A stretch of DNA of 49,392 bases from IMG/VR virus record IMGVR_UViG_3300025128_000067, positions 1 through 49,392 of that record; one strand, given 5' to 3'. Source of the DNA: a virus. Position numbers and translations under genes: made by a program. Position 1 is the stretch's first letter. Each line of letters begins with the position of its first letter. The notes under the pieces were generated by a model. The model searched no databases. It was not told the origin of the DNA and was given only the letters and a program-made list of their open reading frames with translations. Positions 41,285 through 49,038 of the stretch are shown piece after piece.

Positions 41285-43535
41285 TAAGTTTCTCGAGTTT
41301 GTGTTCGGCGACTTGGATGACGATGAGACGATTTGCGTCGCCAAGGGATCGCCCAAGGCGAATGGCGACACGGTGTTCTGGAATGTGGCGCCGGACCATG
41401 AGGTGTTTACAGGTTGGAAGCGGCGCCCGGAACGAATGCGCCAGGCCTGGTACTTTTGCGTCAGCGCCACACGTGGCACGTTAAACCAAAAGGGCAATGC
41501 CCTGCGCCGCCGCCGCGAGGATCTGACGCGCTATCATTGCCTGGTCCTCGATGATATCGGCACCAAGGCGGAAGCGCCGCCGGTGGATCCAGCCTGGAAG
41601 CTCGAGAGCTCGGCCGGCAACTATCAATGGGGATATTTGCTCGAGCCCGGTGACAAGTTCGGATCCTACGAGGCATTGATCGAGTGGACGCATGAGCAGG
41701 GTTGGGGTGATGGCGGTGCCGGCGGATCTTATCGACTGATGCGGATCCCGGGCAGCGCCAATCTCAAGGAGGGCAGGGACCGTTTCATCTCACGTGTCGA
41801 GGTCGTCGACGATACCGTCTGGCAACTGGCCGACCTGGCGCGCGAGCTTGGCGTATCAAGTGAGCAGTGGAGCTCGATGGCGTCGCGAACGATCGACCGC
41901 GCTAAGATGAACGGTACACGTGTGACGAAGATCGCCAACGTCATCGATGATCCGGTGTTGACCTGGCTGACCGAGAACAATCACGTGATCTCGGACAGCG
42001 GTCAGGAGTTCGTCGAGGTCGCGTGCCCTTGGGGCGATCAGCACACGACAGGCTCGAACGTCGCATCCTATTCGCCTCTCGGCCGCGGCAGTGGATCCCA
42101 CGCGGAGCGCCGCGGCTTTAATTGTTTTCATGAGCACTGCCGCGAGCGAGGCTTCCGCGAATATAATGACTGGGTTGTCGAACAGGGCGGGCCCTGGGCC
42201 GCCGGCGTCGACCCGCTGCCGTTCTTGCAACAGCAATATGTATATGTCGAGAACGGATGTAAGTGGGCCGACATGAACCAACGCCCGCAAGGCGGGTGGT
42301 GGATCCTCGAGGACCGCGAGTTCGGCGGCCGGCATAAGCGTAAGGTCGATGCACCCGGTCACGATCGGCCGGTCCAGGTATCGACAGCGATGCTCGAGAG
42401 CGACGACACGCGTCGCGCCGCACGTATCACGTACTGGCCAGGCCGTAACGATACTTTCGATATGGACGTACAGAACCATATTAATGCCTACATCGAGGCG
42501 ACCTGGCCGGAGACGTCGGAGGAGCCGACGGTGTTCCTCGACCATATCGATTACCTTCTGCCGAACGATATCGAATACGATCTGTTTCTCGACTGGCTGG
42601 CCTGGAAGGTTCAGAACCCGGGCCGGCGATCCTACGCCATGCTGATGATCGCCGAGGACGCGTTCGGTACGGGGCGAAGCTGGCTCGGTAAGGCCCTGGC
42701 GGCAGCCCTCAAGGGGCACGTCAATCATGCCACGTTCAAGCAATTGATCGGCAAGGGGACCAGCGGTGAGAACACCTATAATGACTGGGCGGCTGAATGT
42801 CAGTTTCTAATCATCAACGAAGCCAAGGACGTGACCAGGGAGGACTTCTTCGACAGCTACGAGACGTTTAAGGACAGGATCTCGAACGATCCGTCGACGT
42901 TCTGGCGGAACACAAAGTACGGTGCAGCGCGAAACGATTTTATGTGGTTCAACGCTTTGATCTTCTCGAACCATGGCGACGCCCTGGTCATTCCGGAAGA
43001 GGATCGACGCGTTTGCGTTCTGACGAACCCGACACAAATGGAGAAGAACGATTACTACGAACGACTACACCGCAGCCTCGAAGCCGACGAACCACAAAAG
43101 ATATTTTGGTATTTAAAAACGCGAGACGTATCGAAGTTTGACCATGTATATCCACCGATGACGCCAGGTAAGATGTCGATGATTGAGACGACATCATCAC
43201 CGATCGAACGCATTACAGATTACGTCAAAGAAACAACCGAGCACGACCTCGTTACACGTGACACGTTGGCGCATGAGATCCGACGTGCCGCTGCCGATCT
43301 CAGCCTGTCGGATCTCTACCGCGGATCTGATCTCGACAAGGCAGTTCGGAACATCTGGCCGAAGCTCCACAACCTCAGACCAGGCACAAAGAACGGCGCA
43401 CGCTACTCGATAAATAATAAACAGACCGAGGTCAGAGCGGTCAGAAATAGGGAACACTGGTTAGCGATAGACGCCGCACGTGACACTAAGACGATCACAA
43501 AACAGTTCGACACCCGACAACGGACCCCGATTTAG
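41274..43535 (+). CDS. Primase-helicase (AEP/RepB-like N-terminus, SF3 helicase C-terminus)
   Basis: 753 residues from ATG 41274 (GGAG 9 bases upstream); ATG 41253 and 41235 are also possible. The N-terminal domain has CLVLDDIGTK with D93 and D94, followed by SSAGNYQWGYLLE, as in RepB-like archaeo-eukaryotic primases of phages. The C-terminal domain is a DUF5906-type SF3 helicase: Walker A variant FGTGRSWLG (Arg468 where Lys is usual), Walker B FLIINEAKD, sensor IFSNHGD and arginine finger EEDRRV. It would unwind and prime at the origin. The TAG stop lies inside the first of a series of TAGGGA repeats. Confidence 0.87.
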   Translation: MTPDKFLEFVFGDLDDDETICVAKGSPKANGDTVFWNVAPDHEVFTGWKRRPERMRQAWYFCVSATRGTLNQKGNALRRRREDLTRYHCLVLDDIGTKAEAPPVDPAWKLESSAGNYQWGYLLEPGDKFGSYEALIEWTHEQGWGDGGAGGSYRLMRIPGSANLKEGRDRFISRVEVVDDTVWQLADLARELGVSSEQWSSMASRTIDRAKMNGTRVTKIANVIDDPVLTWLTENNHVISDSGQEFVEVACPWGDQHTTGSNVASYSPLGRGSGSHAERRGFNCFHEHCRERGFREYNDWVVEQGGPWAAGVDPLPFLQQQYVYVENGCKWADMNQRPQGGWWILEDREFGGRHKRKVDAPGHDRPVQVSTAMLESDDTRRAARITYWPGRNDTFDMDVQNHINAYIEATWPETSEEPTVFLDHIDYLLPNDIEYDLFLDWLAWKVQNPGRRSYAMLMIAEDAFGTGRSWLGKALAAALKGHVNHATFKQLIGKGTSGENTYNDWAAECQFLIINEAKDVTREDFFDSYETFKDRISNDPSTFWRNTKYGAARNDFMWFNALIFSNHGDALVIPEEDRRVCVLTNPTQMEKNDYYERLHRSLEADEPQKIFWYLKTRDVSKFDHVYPPMTPGKMSMIETTSSPIERITDYVKETTEHDLVTRDTLAHEIRRAAADLSLSDLYRGSDLDKAVRNIWPKLHNLRPGTKNGARYSINNKQTEVRAVRNREHWLAIDAARDTKTITKQFDTRQRTPI

Positions 43536-43745
43536 GGAAAACACCCCGAATTTAGGGACAATTAGGGAAAGCTAGGGAAAGATTTCCCTAGTTCCCTAGT
43601 TGTTTAGTTTCAACGACTTGGTCGAATTTTTGAGGTCAATTAGGGAATTAGGGAAACCTCCCTTAGAGCAGATAAATTAGTAGTGATGGTGGTCAGACTA
43701 ATTTGAGACTCCATGGGAAATTGTCACTAGTTCCCTAATTCCCTA
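43533..43745. repeat. TAGGGA iteron array, candidate replication origin
   Basis: Six forward TAGGGA (43533, 43553, 43563, 43573, 43641, 43649) and four reverse TCCCTA (43585, 43593, 43732, 43740) lie in 213 AT-rich bases with no gene. CTAGGGAAAgaTTTCCCTAG (43572-43591) is a perfect palindrome, and the 16-bp TTAGGGAATTAGGGAA at 43640-43655 is repeated inverted at 43731-43746. It directly follows the primase-helicase gene. This is the structure of an initiator-bound origin. Confidence 0.65.
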
Positions 43746-43759
43746 ACTGGAGATTGGGA

Positions 43760-44197
43760 ATGTCAGAAATTGTCATCGAGGAGACGATCCGCGCCGGCGA
43801 GTATCGCCAGCGTCGATTGTCACTGACTGAAAAATGGGTTCGCGATGGTGTCATCGAACCCAACATGCATACGGCTGCGCTCCGGTTCGCGAGCGATTTT
43901 CACACGGCGCAACTCTCCGGCTACTACGCAACGTCGGACGTGCATCACAAGGTGGATAGCTCACCGCAGCACGCCGATTACCTGGTTCGGAAAAGTATCC
44001 AAGCTCGAGGCGCTGTTGCCGCGGCGATGACGGCTGTCGGCAAACAAGCCGGCTCGGTGCTTTGGGATGTCATCGGTGTCGACATGAGCTTACGCGAACA
44101 CATCAACCGCGGCGATGGACGTACCACGTTGAACGATGCACGTGGTCGGCTGATCGTCGCACTGGAACATCTAGCGAGGTATTACGGTTATGGATGA
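43760..44197 (+). CDS. DUF6456-like protein
   Basis: 145 residues from ATG 43760 behind CTGGAGATTGGGA. RLSLTEKWVRDGVIEPNMHTAALRFASDFHTAQLSG, then ARGAVAAAMTAVGKQAGSVLWDVIGVDMSL and a final RLIVALEHLARYYG follow the DUF6456 pattern that I know from alphaproteobacterial genomes and phages. The family is helical and probably binds DNA. As it lies between the presumed origin and the late region it could be an activator of late transcription or replication. Function unproven. Confidence 0.65.
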   Translation: MSEIVIEETIRAGEYRQRRLSLTEKWVRDGVIEPNMHTAALRFASDFHTAQLSGYYATSDVHHKVDSSPQHADYLVRKSIQARGAVAAAMTAVGKQAGSVLWDVIGVDMSLREHINRGDGRTTLNDARGRLIVALEHLARYYGYG

Positions 44198-44378
44198 GAA
44201 GAAGCACTGCAACATTGATGACGATGGCCGGCGCCGCGGTCTTGAAAGTCTGAACCGAATGAAAACCCTCACACCTGATCGCGGACCTGGTAACGTCCGC
44301 GGTAACCAGATGTTCGCGGAATTGATCGGCAAGCGCCGGTTCGATGAGCCGGGGATGGAGGTGACGTTTAAAAAATAA
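44190..44378 (+). CDS. Small hypothetical protein (62 aa) before the late control region
   Basis: ATG 44190 overlaps the previous gene. The product MDEKKHCNIDDDGRRRGLES is charged with a C-terminal RFDEPGMEVTFKK. No motif is recognised. It ends immediately before a group of GCCAGT repeats and the late promoter-like region, a position held by Q antiterminators in lambdoid phages, although it is much smaller than known Q proteins. Confidence 0.6.
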   Translation: MDEKKHCNIDDDGRRRGLESLNRMKTLTPDRGPGNVRGNQMFAELIGKRRFDEPGMEVTFKK

Positions 44379-44426
44379 ACTGGCAGAGAAATGATTTTTG
44401 CCAGTTTGCCAGTTTAACCTGCCAAT
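44379..44426 (+). repeat. GCCAGT repeat cluster upstream of late control region
   Basis: Tandem TTGCCAGT at 44398-44405 and 44406-44413, a degenerate CTGCCAAT at 44419-44426, and an inverted ACTGGCA at 44379-44385. They lie before the promoter-like elements at 44438-44498 and look like binding sites for a regulator. Confidence 0.55.
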
Positions 44427-44437
44427 TTATGACCTGG

Positions 44438-44460
44438 CTCACAACATGTTGTGTTTATGT
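44438..44460 (+). promoter_or_regulatory. Palindromic late element CACAACATGTTGTG
   Basis: CACAACATGTTGTG (44440-44453) is a perfect 14-bp palindrome. With TTTATGT it forms a 15-base match (14 identical) to the element before the tail fibre gene at 22018-22032. The palindrome suggests a dimeric regulator. Confidence 0.5.
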
Positions 44461-44469
44461 TCGACATCG

Positions 44470-44498
44470 TTGACGTGAAACACAAGATGCAGTAGTTT
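44470..44498 (+). promoter_or_regulatory. Candidate sigma-70-like late promoter
   Basis: -35 TTGACG (44470-44475), 17-base spacer, -10 TAGTTT (44493-44498). The -10 is weak. Predicted transcription would reach a strong terminator only a few tens of bases downstream. Confidence 0.4.
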
Positions 44499-44517
44499 TG
44501 GTTAGTCTATCACACTT

Positions 44518-44554
44518 ACGCCCTGCCCATTCCGCGGCAGGGCGTTTGATTTTT
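44518..44554 (+). terminator. Strong terminator directly upstream of the late operon
   Basis: Perfect 10-bp stem ACGCCCTGCC (44518-44527) and GGCAGGGCGT (44536-44545), 8-base loop, then TTGATTTTT. It would stop early read-through and transcripts from the adjacent promoter unless overridden. Confidence 0.9.
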
Positions 44555-44582
44555 AATCATCATTTTTCAAGACGAGGTGGTC

Positions 44583-44729
44583 ATGCCCCAAGTTAAAACG
44601 GCTGGTGGTAAGATGAGGTCTTACCCTTACACGAAGGCTGGTAAGAAGGCAGCCACGGCAGCGAAAAAGAAGAAGTCTAGTCGCATGTCGGCCGCGACCA
44701 AGCGCCGTCGGGCTACGGCCAAGGCGTAA
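44583..44729 (+). CDS. Small Lys/Ala-rich basic protein (48 aa)
   Basis: ATG 44583 with GACGAGGTGGTC upstream. The product MPQVKTAGGKMRSYPYTKAG continues as Lys/Ala repeats and ends TKRRRATAKA. Tiny basic proteins with a YPYTKAGKKAA-type segment are known to me from phage head and packaging regions. It may bind DNA during packaging. It is the first gene behind the strong terminator and resembles the 38-residue protein at 878. Confidence 0.7.
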   Translation: MPQVKTAGGKMRSYPYTKAGKKAATAAKKKKSSRMSAATKRRRATAKA

Positions 44730-44770
44730 TGGTCGAACTTACGCTGTTGCTTCTGCTTCTGGTCTGATCA

Positions 44771-45082
44771 ATGGCCGAGAAGGAGAAGAAACAACACGGC
44801 GGACGTCGACCTGGCGCCGGCCGTAAACGTGGATCGAATTCACGTGCGACACGTGATCAGAAGGTCACCCTGTCAGATCTTGCCAGGTCGCACGCGACGA
44901 CAGCCATCGAGACATTGGTCATACTAGCCACACAAGCCGACAGCGACAGCGCCAAGATCTCGGCGTGTAAGGAACTACTCGATCGAGGGTATGGTCGGGC
45001 ACCGCAAGCCGTCGAGCATGAAGGAGACTTGACGTTTAACATCATCTCGGCCGTGCCGCGGCCCGAGGCCGATGCCAACTGA
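44771..45082 (+). CDS. Small terminase subunit-like protein
   Basis: 103 residues. The basic GGRRPGAGRKRGSNSRATRD start followed by a helical segment and ACKELLDRGYGRAPQ is typical of phage proteins encoded directly before the large terminase and often annotated as small terminase or terminase-associated DNA-binding proteins. It would recognise phage DNA and hand it to TerL. Overlaps TerL by 11 bases. Confidence 0.75.
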   Translation: MAEKEKKQHGGRRPGAGRKRGSNSRATRDQKVTLSDLARSHATTAIETLVILATQADSDSAKISACKELLDRGYGRAPQAVEHEGDLTFNIISAVPRPEADAN

Positions 45083-46394
45083 TCTGATCTTCGACTACCA
45101 GCCTCGAGCGCCTTTCGTTTCTTTCCACATGCGGAAGGAGAAACGCGCCTGTCTGGTATGTCACCGCCGGGCCGGTAAGACCGTCGCGCTTGTTGCTGAC
45201 CTGGTCGATCACGCATTGCGATGCACCGAGCCGCAAGGACGGTTTCAGTTCATCGCACCGTTGTTTCGCCAGGCGAAGGACATAGCCTGGACGTATGCGA
45301 AACAACAGACCGCGTTCCTCGGTTCGCATCGAAAGATCAACGAGAGTGAACTGTGGGTCGAGGTGCCATCGGCCGCGGGGACGCCGGCGAGGATCCGGCT
45401 CTACGGAGCGGATGCTCCCGATACGCTTCGCGGGATCTACAGCGACGGGATGGCGATCGACGAAATGAAGGACGTCCACCCGGCGTTGATGCAGGAAGTC
45501 GTCCTGCCGGCACTGGCCGATCGAGATGGGTTCCTGACGGTGAGTGGAACGCCAGGCGGATACGACGAATTCTACAACCTCTATCAACGATCGTTGAGAG
45601 AGGCGGATTGGTTCTCACTGATGCTCAAGGCATCCGAAAGTGGGATCCTCGATGAGGATACGTTGCAGGATCTGGCGGCCGAGATGCCGCCGCCCAAATA
45701 TGCACAGGAGCTCGAGTGCGACTTCGCCGCCGCGGCCGAGGCGCAGTTCATCCCGACAGAGATTGTCGAGGAAGCCATTGCCCGACGTGAGGCGCCCGAC
45801 GGTAACATGCCGGCCGTCCTCGGTGTCGACGTGGCAAGGTTCGGTGACGACCAGAGCGTGATCTTGACGCGCCGCGGCCGCACGATCGAAGACGTCAAAC
45901 GATATGCGAAGAACGACCTGGTGTTCCTATCGAACGAGATCATGAGGTGGGCTGACAACGTCAAGCCGCAGATGATCTACGTTGATGGCGCCGGCGTTGG
46001 TGGTGGTGTCGTCGACTACATTACGACGGCCGGCTACCCGGTTCGAGATGTTCAGGTCGGTCGCAAGGCTGATGACCCGATCCGCTGGGCCAACAAGCGG
46101 GTCGAGCTCTGGGGCGACATGCGCGACTGGTTGAAGAACGCACAGTTCCGAATCCCGGACGAAGAGGTCGCCGTCTTGAAGAGTGACCTCCTCGGGCCCG
46201 GGTATAAGTACACGGTGTCTGGACAGTGTGCGCTGGAGAAGAAGGAAGATTTGAAGAAGCGCGGCATCGCATCACCTGACGTCGCCGACGCATTGGCGCT
46301 GACGTTCTTCGAACGCCTGGCGCCGGCCGGCATTGTCAAGGTCGCCATGCGCGCACCGAAGCCGGCAGCGGACTATGACGGACTGCGGTATTGA
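45072..46394 (+). CDS. Large terminase subunit
   Basis: 440 residues. ATPase: Walker A CHRRAGKT (30-37), Walker B GMAIDEM with D130-E131, coupling motif SGTPGG (about 158-163). Nuclease: GVDVARFGDD with D253 and later acidic residues (MIYVDGAGVGGGVVDY, and PDVADALALTF at the end). It pumps DNA into the procapsid and cuts concatemers. Length is in the normal range. The stop overlaps the next ATG (TGATG). Confidence 0.93.
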   Translation: MPTDLIFDYQPRAPFVSFHMRKEKRACLVCHRRAGKTVALVADLVDHALRCTEPQGRFQFIAPLFRQAKDIAWTYAKQQTAFLGSHRKINESELWVEVPSAAGTPARIRLYGADAPDTLRGIYSDGMAIDEMKDVHPALMQEVVLPALADRDGFLTVSGTPGGYDEFYNLYQRSLREADWFSLMLKASESGILDEDTLQDLAAEMPPPKYAQELECDFAAAAEAQFIPTEIVEEAIARREAPDGNMPAVLGVDVARFGDDQSVILTRRGRTIEDVKRYAKNDLVFLSNEIMRWADNVKPQMIYVDGAGVGGGVVDYITTAGYPVRDVQVGRKADDPIRWANKRVELWGDMRDWLKNAQFRIPDEEVAVLKSDLLGPGYKYTVSGQCALEKKEDLKKRGIASPDVADALALTFFERLAPAGIVKVAMRAPKPAADYDGLRY

Positions 46395-46855
46395 TGCACG
46401 TCGATATCCGTGAGGCGACTGAGTTCGACCTGGTGATGATGCTCGATGCGATTGAAGGCATCATCGACGAGACGCGATACGAACTGACGTTCAACCGTGA
46501 GCACGCCCGAGACCATCTCAGGTATTACGTGTCCGGTACGCCAGGATGGATCGCGCTGCTTGCAGAGACGGAGAGCGAGGTTGTTGGTGGAGTGTTGATG
46601 GCCGAGAGCCTCGAGTTCCACGACATGCCGTTGCTGTACGTCACCAAGTTCTGGGTCTTGCCGTCTGGTCGGAGGACCCGAGCAGCGCGATCGCTACTCG
46701 AAGCTGTCGTCGACTACGCGAGAGAAAAGAACTGCACGCATATATTCGCGACGGCGACCGCCGGCCTCGATGAGCGTGAACAGAGACTGTTCGTCAACCT
46801 GCTTACCAAATCCGGATTCCGGGATACCGGTCCGGTCATGATGAAGGAGATCTGA
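46394..46855 (+). CDS. GNAT-family acetyltransferase-like protein
   Basis: 153 residues from ATG 46394, overlapping the TerL stop. MHVDIREATEFDLVMMLDAI start, VVGGVLMAESLEF strand, YVTKFWVLPSGRRTRAARSLLEAVVDYA (acetyl-CoA loop and helix) and CTHIFATATAG, then KSGFRDTGPVMMKE. This is the GNAT order of motifs. GNAT genes between terminase and portal occur in several podoviruses; their target is unknown. Confidence 0.82.
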   Translation: MHVDIREATEFDLVMMLDAIEGIIDETRYELTFNREHARDHLRYYVSGTPGWIALLAETESEVVGGVLMAESLEFHDMPLLYVTKFWVLPSGRRTRAARSLLEAVVDYAREKNCTHIFATATAGLDEREQRLFVNLLTKSGFRDTGPVMMKEI

Positions 46856-47049
46856 TGGGAAAGTTTACCCCGAAGCCGCCGCCAATGCCGCCCGCGCCGC
46901 CGCCCGTTCCAACACCTGAAGACCCTGAAGTGAAGGCGAAGAAGGCAGCCACAAAGAAGGCCGCACGCAATCGCATGGGGTTTGGTCAGACGGACCTTAC
47001 TCAAAGTATGGGTGATACGGCCGACACGACCCGGAAAACGCTTGGATGA
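46855..47049 (+). CDS. Small proline-rich protein before portal (64 aa)
   Basis: ATG 46855 overlaps the GNAT stop. The N-terminus is very proline-rich (MGKFTPKPPPMPPAPPPVPT), the middle Lys/Ala-rich and the C-terminus polar (FGQTDLTQSMGDTADT). Such proteins precede the portal gene in related podoviruses and may be virion components. Its stop overlaps the portal start (ATGATG). Confidence 0.72.
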   Translation: MGKFTPKPPPMPPAPPPVPTPEDPEVKAKKAATKKAARNRMGFGQTDLTQSMGDTADTTRKTLG

Positions 47050-48719
47050 TGTACCTCAAGCCGGTCGAGATCATCGAGCGCCTCTACGCCAAGAAGAACC
47101 AACGCAATAGCCTCAACCAAATGTGGGAGGAACTGGCCGAGGTTCTGGCGCCGGAGCGTATCGGGTTCACGACACAGAACCGCGGCAATCGTCGTTCGGA
47201 TAAGATCTATGACACGGCACCGATTACGGCCAAGCGATCCTTGGTCAACTCGATCGGTGCCATGTTACGACCAAAGTCCAGTGCGCCGGGTAAGTGGTTC
47301 GATATCGTTCCCGAGGATGAAGAGCTCCTCGAGAAACAAGCGGTCAAGGATTGGGTCGACTTTGCCGAGGAACGTCTTTGGCGTGCGTTATACAATCCCA
47401 AAGCGTCGTTCATCCAGACGACCGGCGAGCTTGATGATGACCTGGTGACGTTTGGAACGTCGGCCGGGTTCATCGGCATACGTGACGACCAGAGCGGTCT
47501 CAAGTTCAAGTCCTTCCACTTGAAGGATGTATACATCGGCGTCGATGCCGACAACCTACCGACCGAGGCGTATGTGTGTGAGCACCTCACGGCACGTCAG
47601 GCGGTTGAGAAGTTCGGTGAAGACAACGTCGGCGTAAAGACCCGCGAGGCGTTGAGGGAGAAGAACAACCAGGACAAGGACAAGCTGTTCGAGTTCATTT
47701 GGCTAACGATGCCGCGCTACGATCGAGATCCGAGAATTCGCGACAATCTCAACATGCCGTTCATGTCCGTCGTCATCGATGTCGAGAGCGAGCATCAGGT
47801 CCTCGAGGAAGGCTTCGAAGAATTTCCGTTCATATTCCCACGCTGGGACACCCGCAGCGGTGAGGTCTACGGACGAGGACCCGGCGTCCTCGCTTTGCCC
47901 TCGGTGCTTACGTTGAACCAGATGGGTAAGACAATGCTCCGGGCCTTGCACCGGGCCGTCGATCCGCCCTGGTTGTTGCCATCCGATAGCATGGTCAACG
48001 CGCCACAGATGCGGCCAGGCGGTGTCAGCTACTATGATGCCAAGGCGATCCGTAACCTTGGCATGTCGAAGCCGTTTCAACAGATGACCTCAGACGCCCA
48101 AGTGCCATGGGGTCTGAACGCGCAATCAGCGGAACGCGAGCAGATCATGTCCGTGTTCTTCAAGAACATCCTGAACCTGCCCCTCGACGGTCCTCAGATG
48201 ACGGCGACGGAAGTGATACAGCGACGTGAATCCTTCGTCCGCGAGATCGGCAGCGTGTTTGGGGCGTTGGAGAGCTCGTACACAGGACCAATGGTCGAGC
48301 GGTGTTTCGGGATCATGATGCGCCGCGGCGCGTTCGGTGACGTCAGTACAATCCCCGAGGAGCTACAAGGTTCGGAGATCACATTCCGTTTTGCGAGCCC
48401 CGTCGAGAAAGCCAAGCGGCAGATCGAAGAGGGTACGGTTGGCCAGGCGATCGACAAGATCCTGGCCGTTGGTCAAGTAAAGCCCGAGGTCATGAACCGC
48501 ATCAACTGGGATGAGTACGGACGGTTCATCGCAAAGAGCAACGACTTCCCATCGTCCTTGCTCCTCGATGACGCTCAAGTCGAAAACATCGCTGCCGCCC
48601 AGGCGCAAGCCGCTGAAGAAGAAATGGCGATGCAGGGTGCCGAACGTATGGCGGGTGCCGCCAAGAGTATGGGCGGGGCGCCCGAACAACTGGTCGAAGG
48701 TCTGATGCCGCAAGGCTAG
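47046..48719 (+). CDS. Portal (head-tail connector) protein
   Basis: 557 residues. ERLYAKKNQRNSLNQMWEELAEVLAPER at the start, then APITAKRSLVNSIGAMLRPKS, FGTSAGFIGIRDD and GEVYGRGPGVLALPSVLTLNQMGK are portal hallmarks of T7 gp8-type connectors. The C-terminal part has the long ATEVIQRRESFVREIGSVFGAL helix and an Ala/Met-rich tail. It forms the dodecameric ring for packaging and tail attachment. Position after terminase and length support the call. Confidence 0.9.
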   Translation: MMYLKPVEIIERLYAKKNQRNSLNQMWEELAEVLAPERIGFTTQNRGNRRSDKIYDTAPITAKRSLVNSIGAMLRPKSSAPGKWFDIVPEDEELLEKQAVKDWVDFAEERLWRALYNPKASFIQTTGELDDDLVTFGTSAGFIGIRDDQSGLKFKSFHLKDVYIGVDADNLPTEAYVCEHLTARQAVEKFGEDNVGVKTREALREKNNQDKDKLFEFIWLTMPRYDRDPRIRDNLNMPFMSVVIDVESEHQVLEEGFEEFPFIFPRWDTRSGEVYGRGPGVLALPSVLTLNQMGKTMLRALHRAVDPPWLLPSDSMVNAPQMRPGGVSYYDAKAIRNLGMSKPFQQMTSDAQVPWGLNAQSAEREQIMSVFFKNILNLPLDGPQMTATEVIQRRESFVREIGSVFGALESSYTGPMVERCFGIMMRRGAFGDVSTIPEELQGSEITFRFASPVEKAKRQIEEGTVGQAIDKILAVGQVKPEVMNRINWDEYGRFIAKSNDFPSSLLLDDAQVENIAAAQAQAAEEEMAMQGAERMAGAAKSMGGAPEQLVEGLMPQG

Positions 48720-48734
48720 GAGATACGATAGATC

Positions 48735-49025
48735 GTGAAGAAGGTTACTTTAGAGCCCGACCTCGAGGCCTTCACCTCGGGGCTGATCGGCTCGGTTGTT
48801 GGACGTGAATACACCAACGTCGATGTCGCCCGAGATTTTCGTTATCTGATGATGACGGATCCGGCGCTCGGCAAACGTGTTCTGTTTATGCTTTTGACCT
48901 GGTGCGGCGAGTTCGACGACCCGCCGGAAGGCAATGAAGATCTGCAACGATGGGCCGGCAAGCGTGAGGTTGCAGCGCGTATCAAGGCAGCGATGTACGC
49001 TGACCTGTCGAGCCCTATAGATTGA
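48735..49025 (+). CDS. Bbp19-like small protein
   Basis: 96 residues from GTG 48735 behind TAGGAGATACGATAGATC. VDVARDFRYLMMTDPALGKRVLFMLLTW, then EDLQRWAGKREVAARIKAAMYAD fits the Bbp19-type small protein named after Bordetella phage BPP-1, encoded between portal and scaffold. Helical and soluble; role unknown. Confidence 0.7.
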   Translation: MKKVTLEPDLEAFTSGLIGSVVGREYTNVDVARDFRYLMMTDPALGKRVLFMLLTWCGEFDDPPEGNEDLQRWAGKREVAARIKAAMYADLSSPID

Positions 49026-49038
49026 GAGGTAACGACTA

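Noticed and set aside
41856-42743. 295-residue open frame on the minus strand inside the primase-helicase gene
   Set aside because: It is a shadow of a strongly supported gene in GC-rich DNA, with no recognisable domain and no ribosome site.
43533-43745. CRISPR-like or telomere-like TAGGGA repeats
   Set aside because: Units occur in both orientations with palindromes and variable spacing, which fits an origin or regulator array better.
44729-44767. 12-codon ORF MVELTLLLLLLV between the basic protein and small terminase
   Set aside because: Start overlaps the previous stop but the peptide is very short and low-complexity; no evidence it is made.
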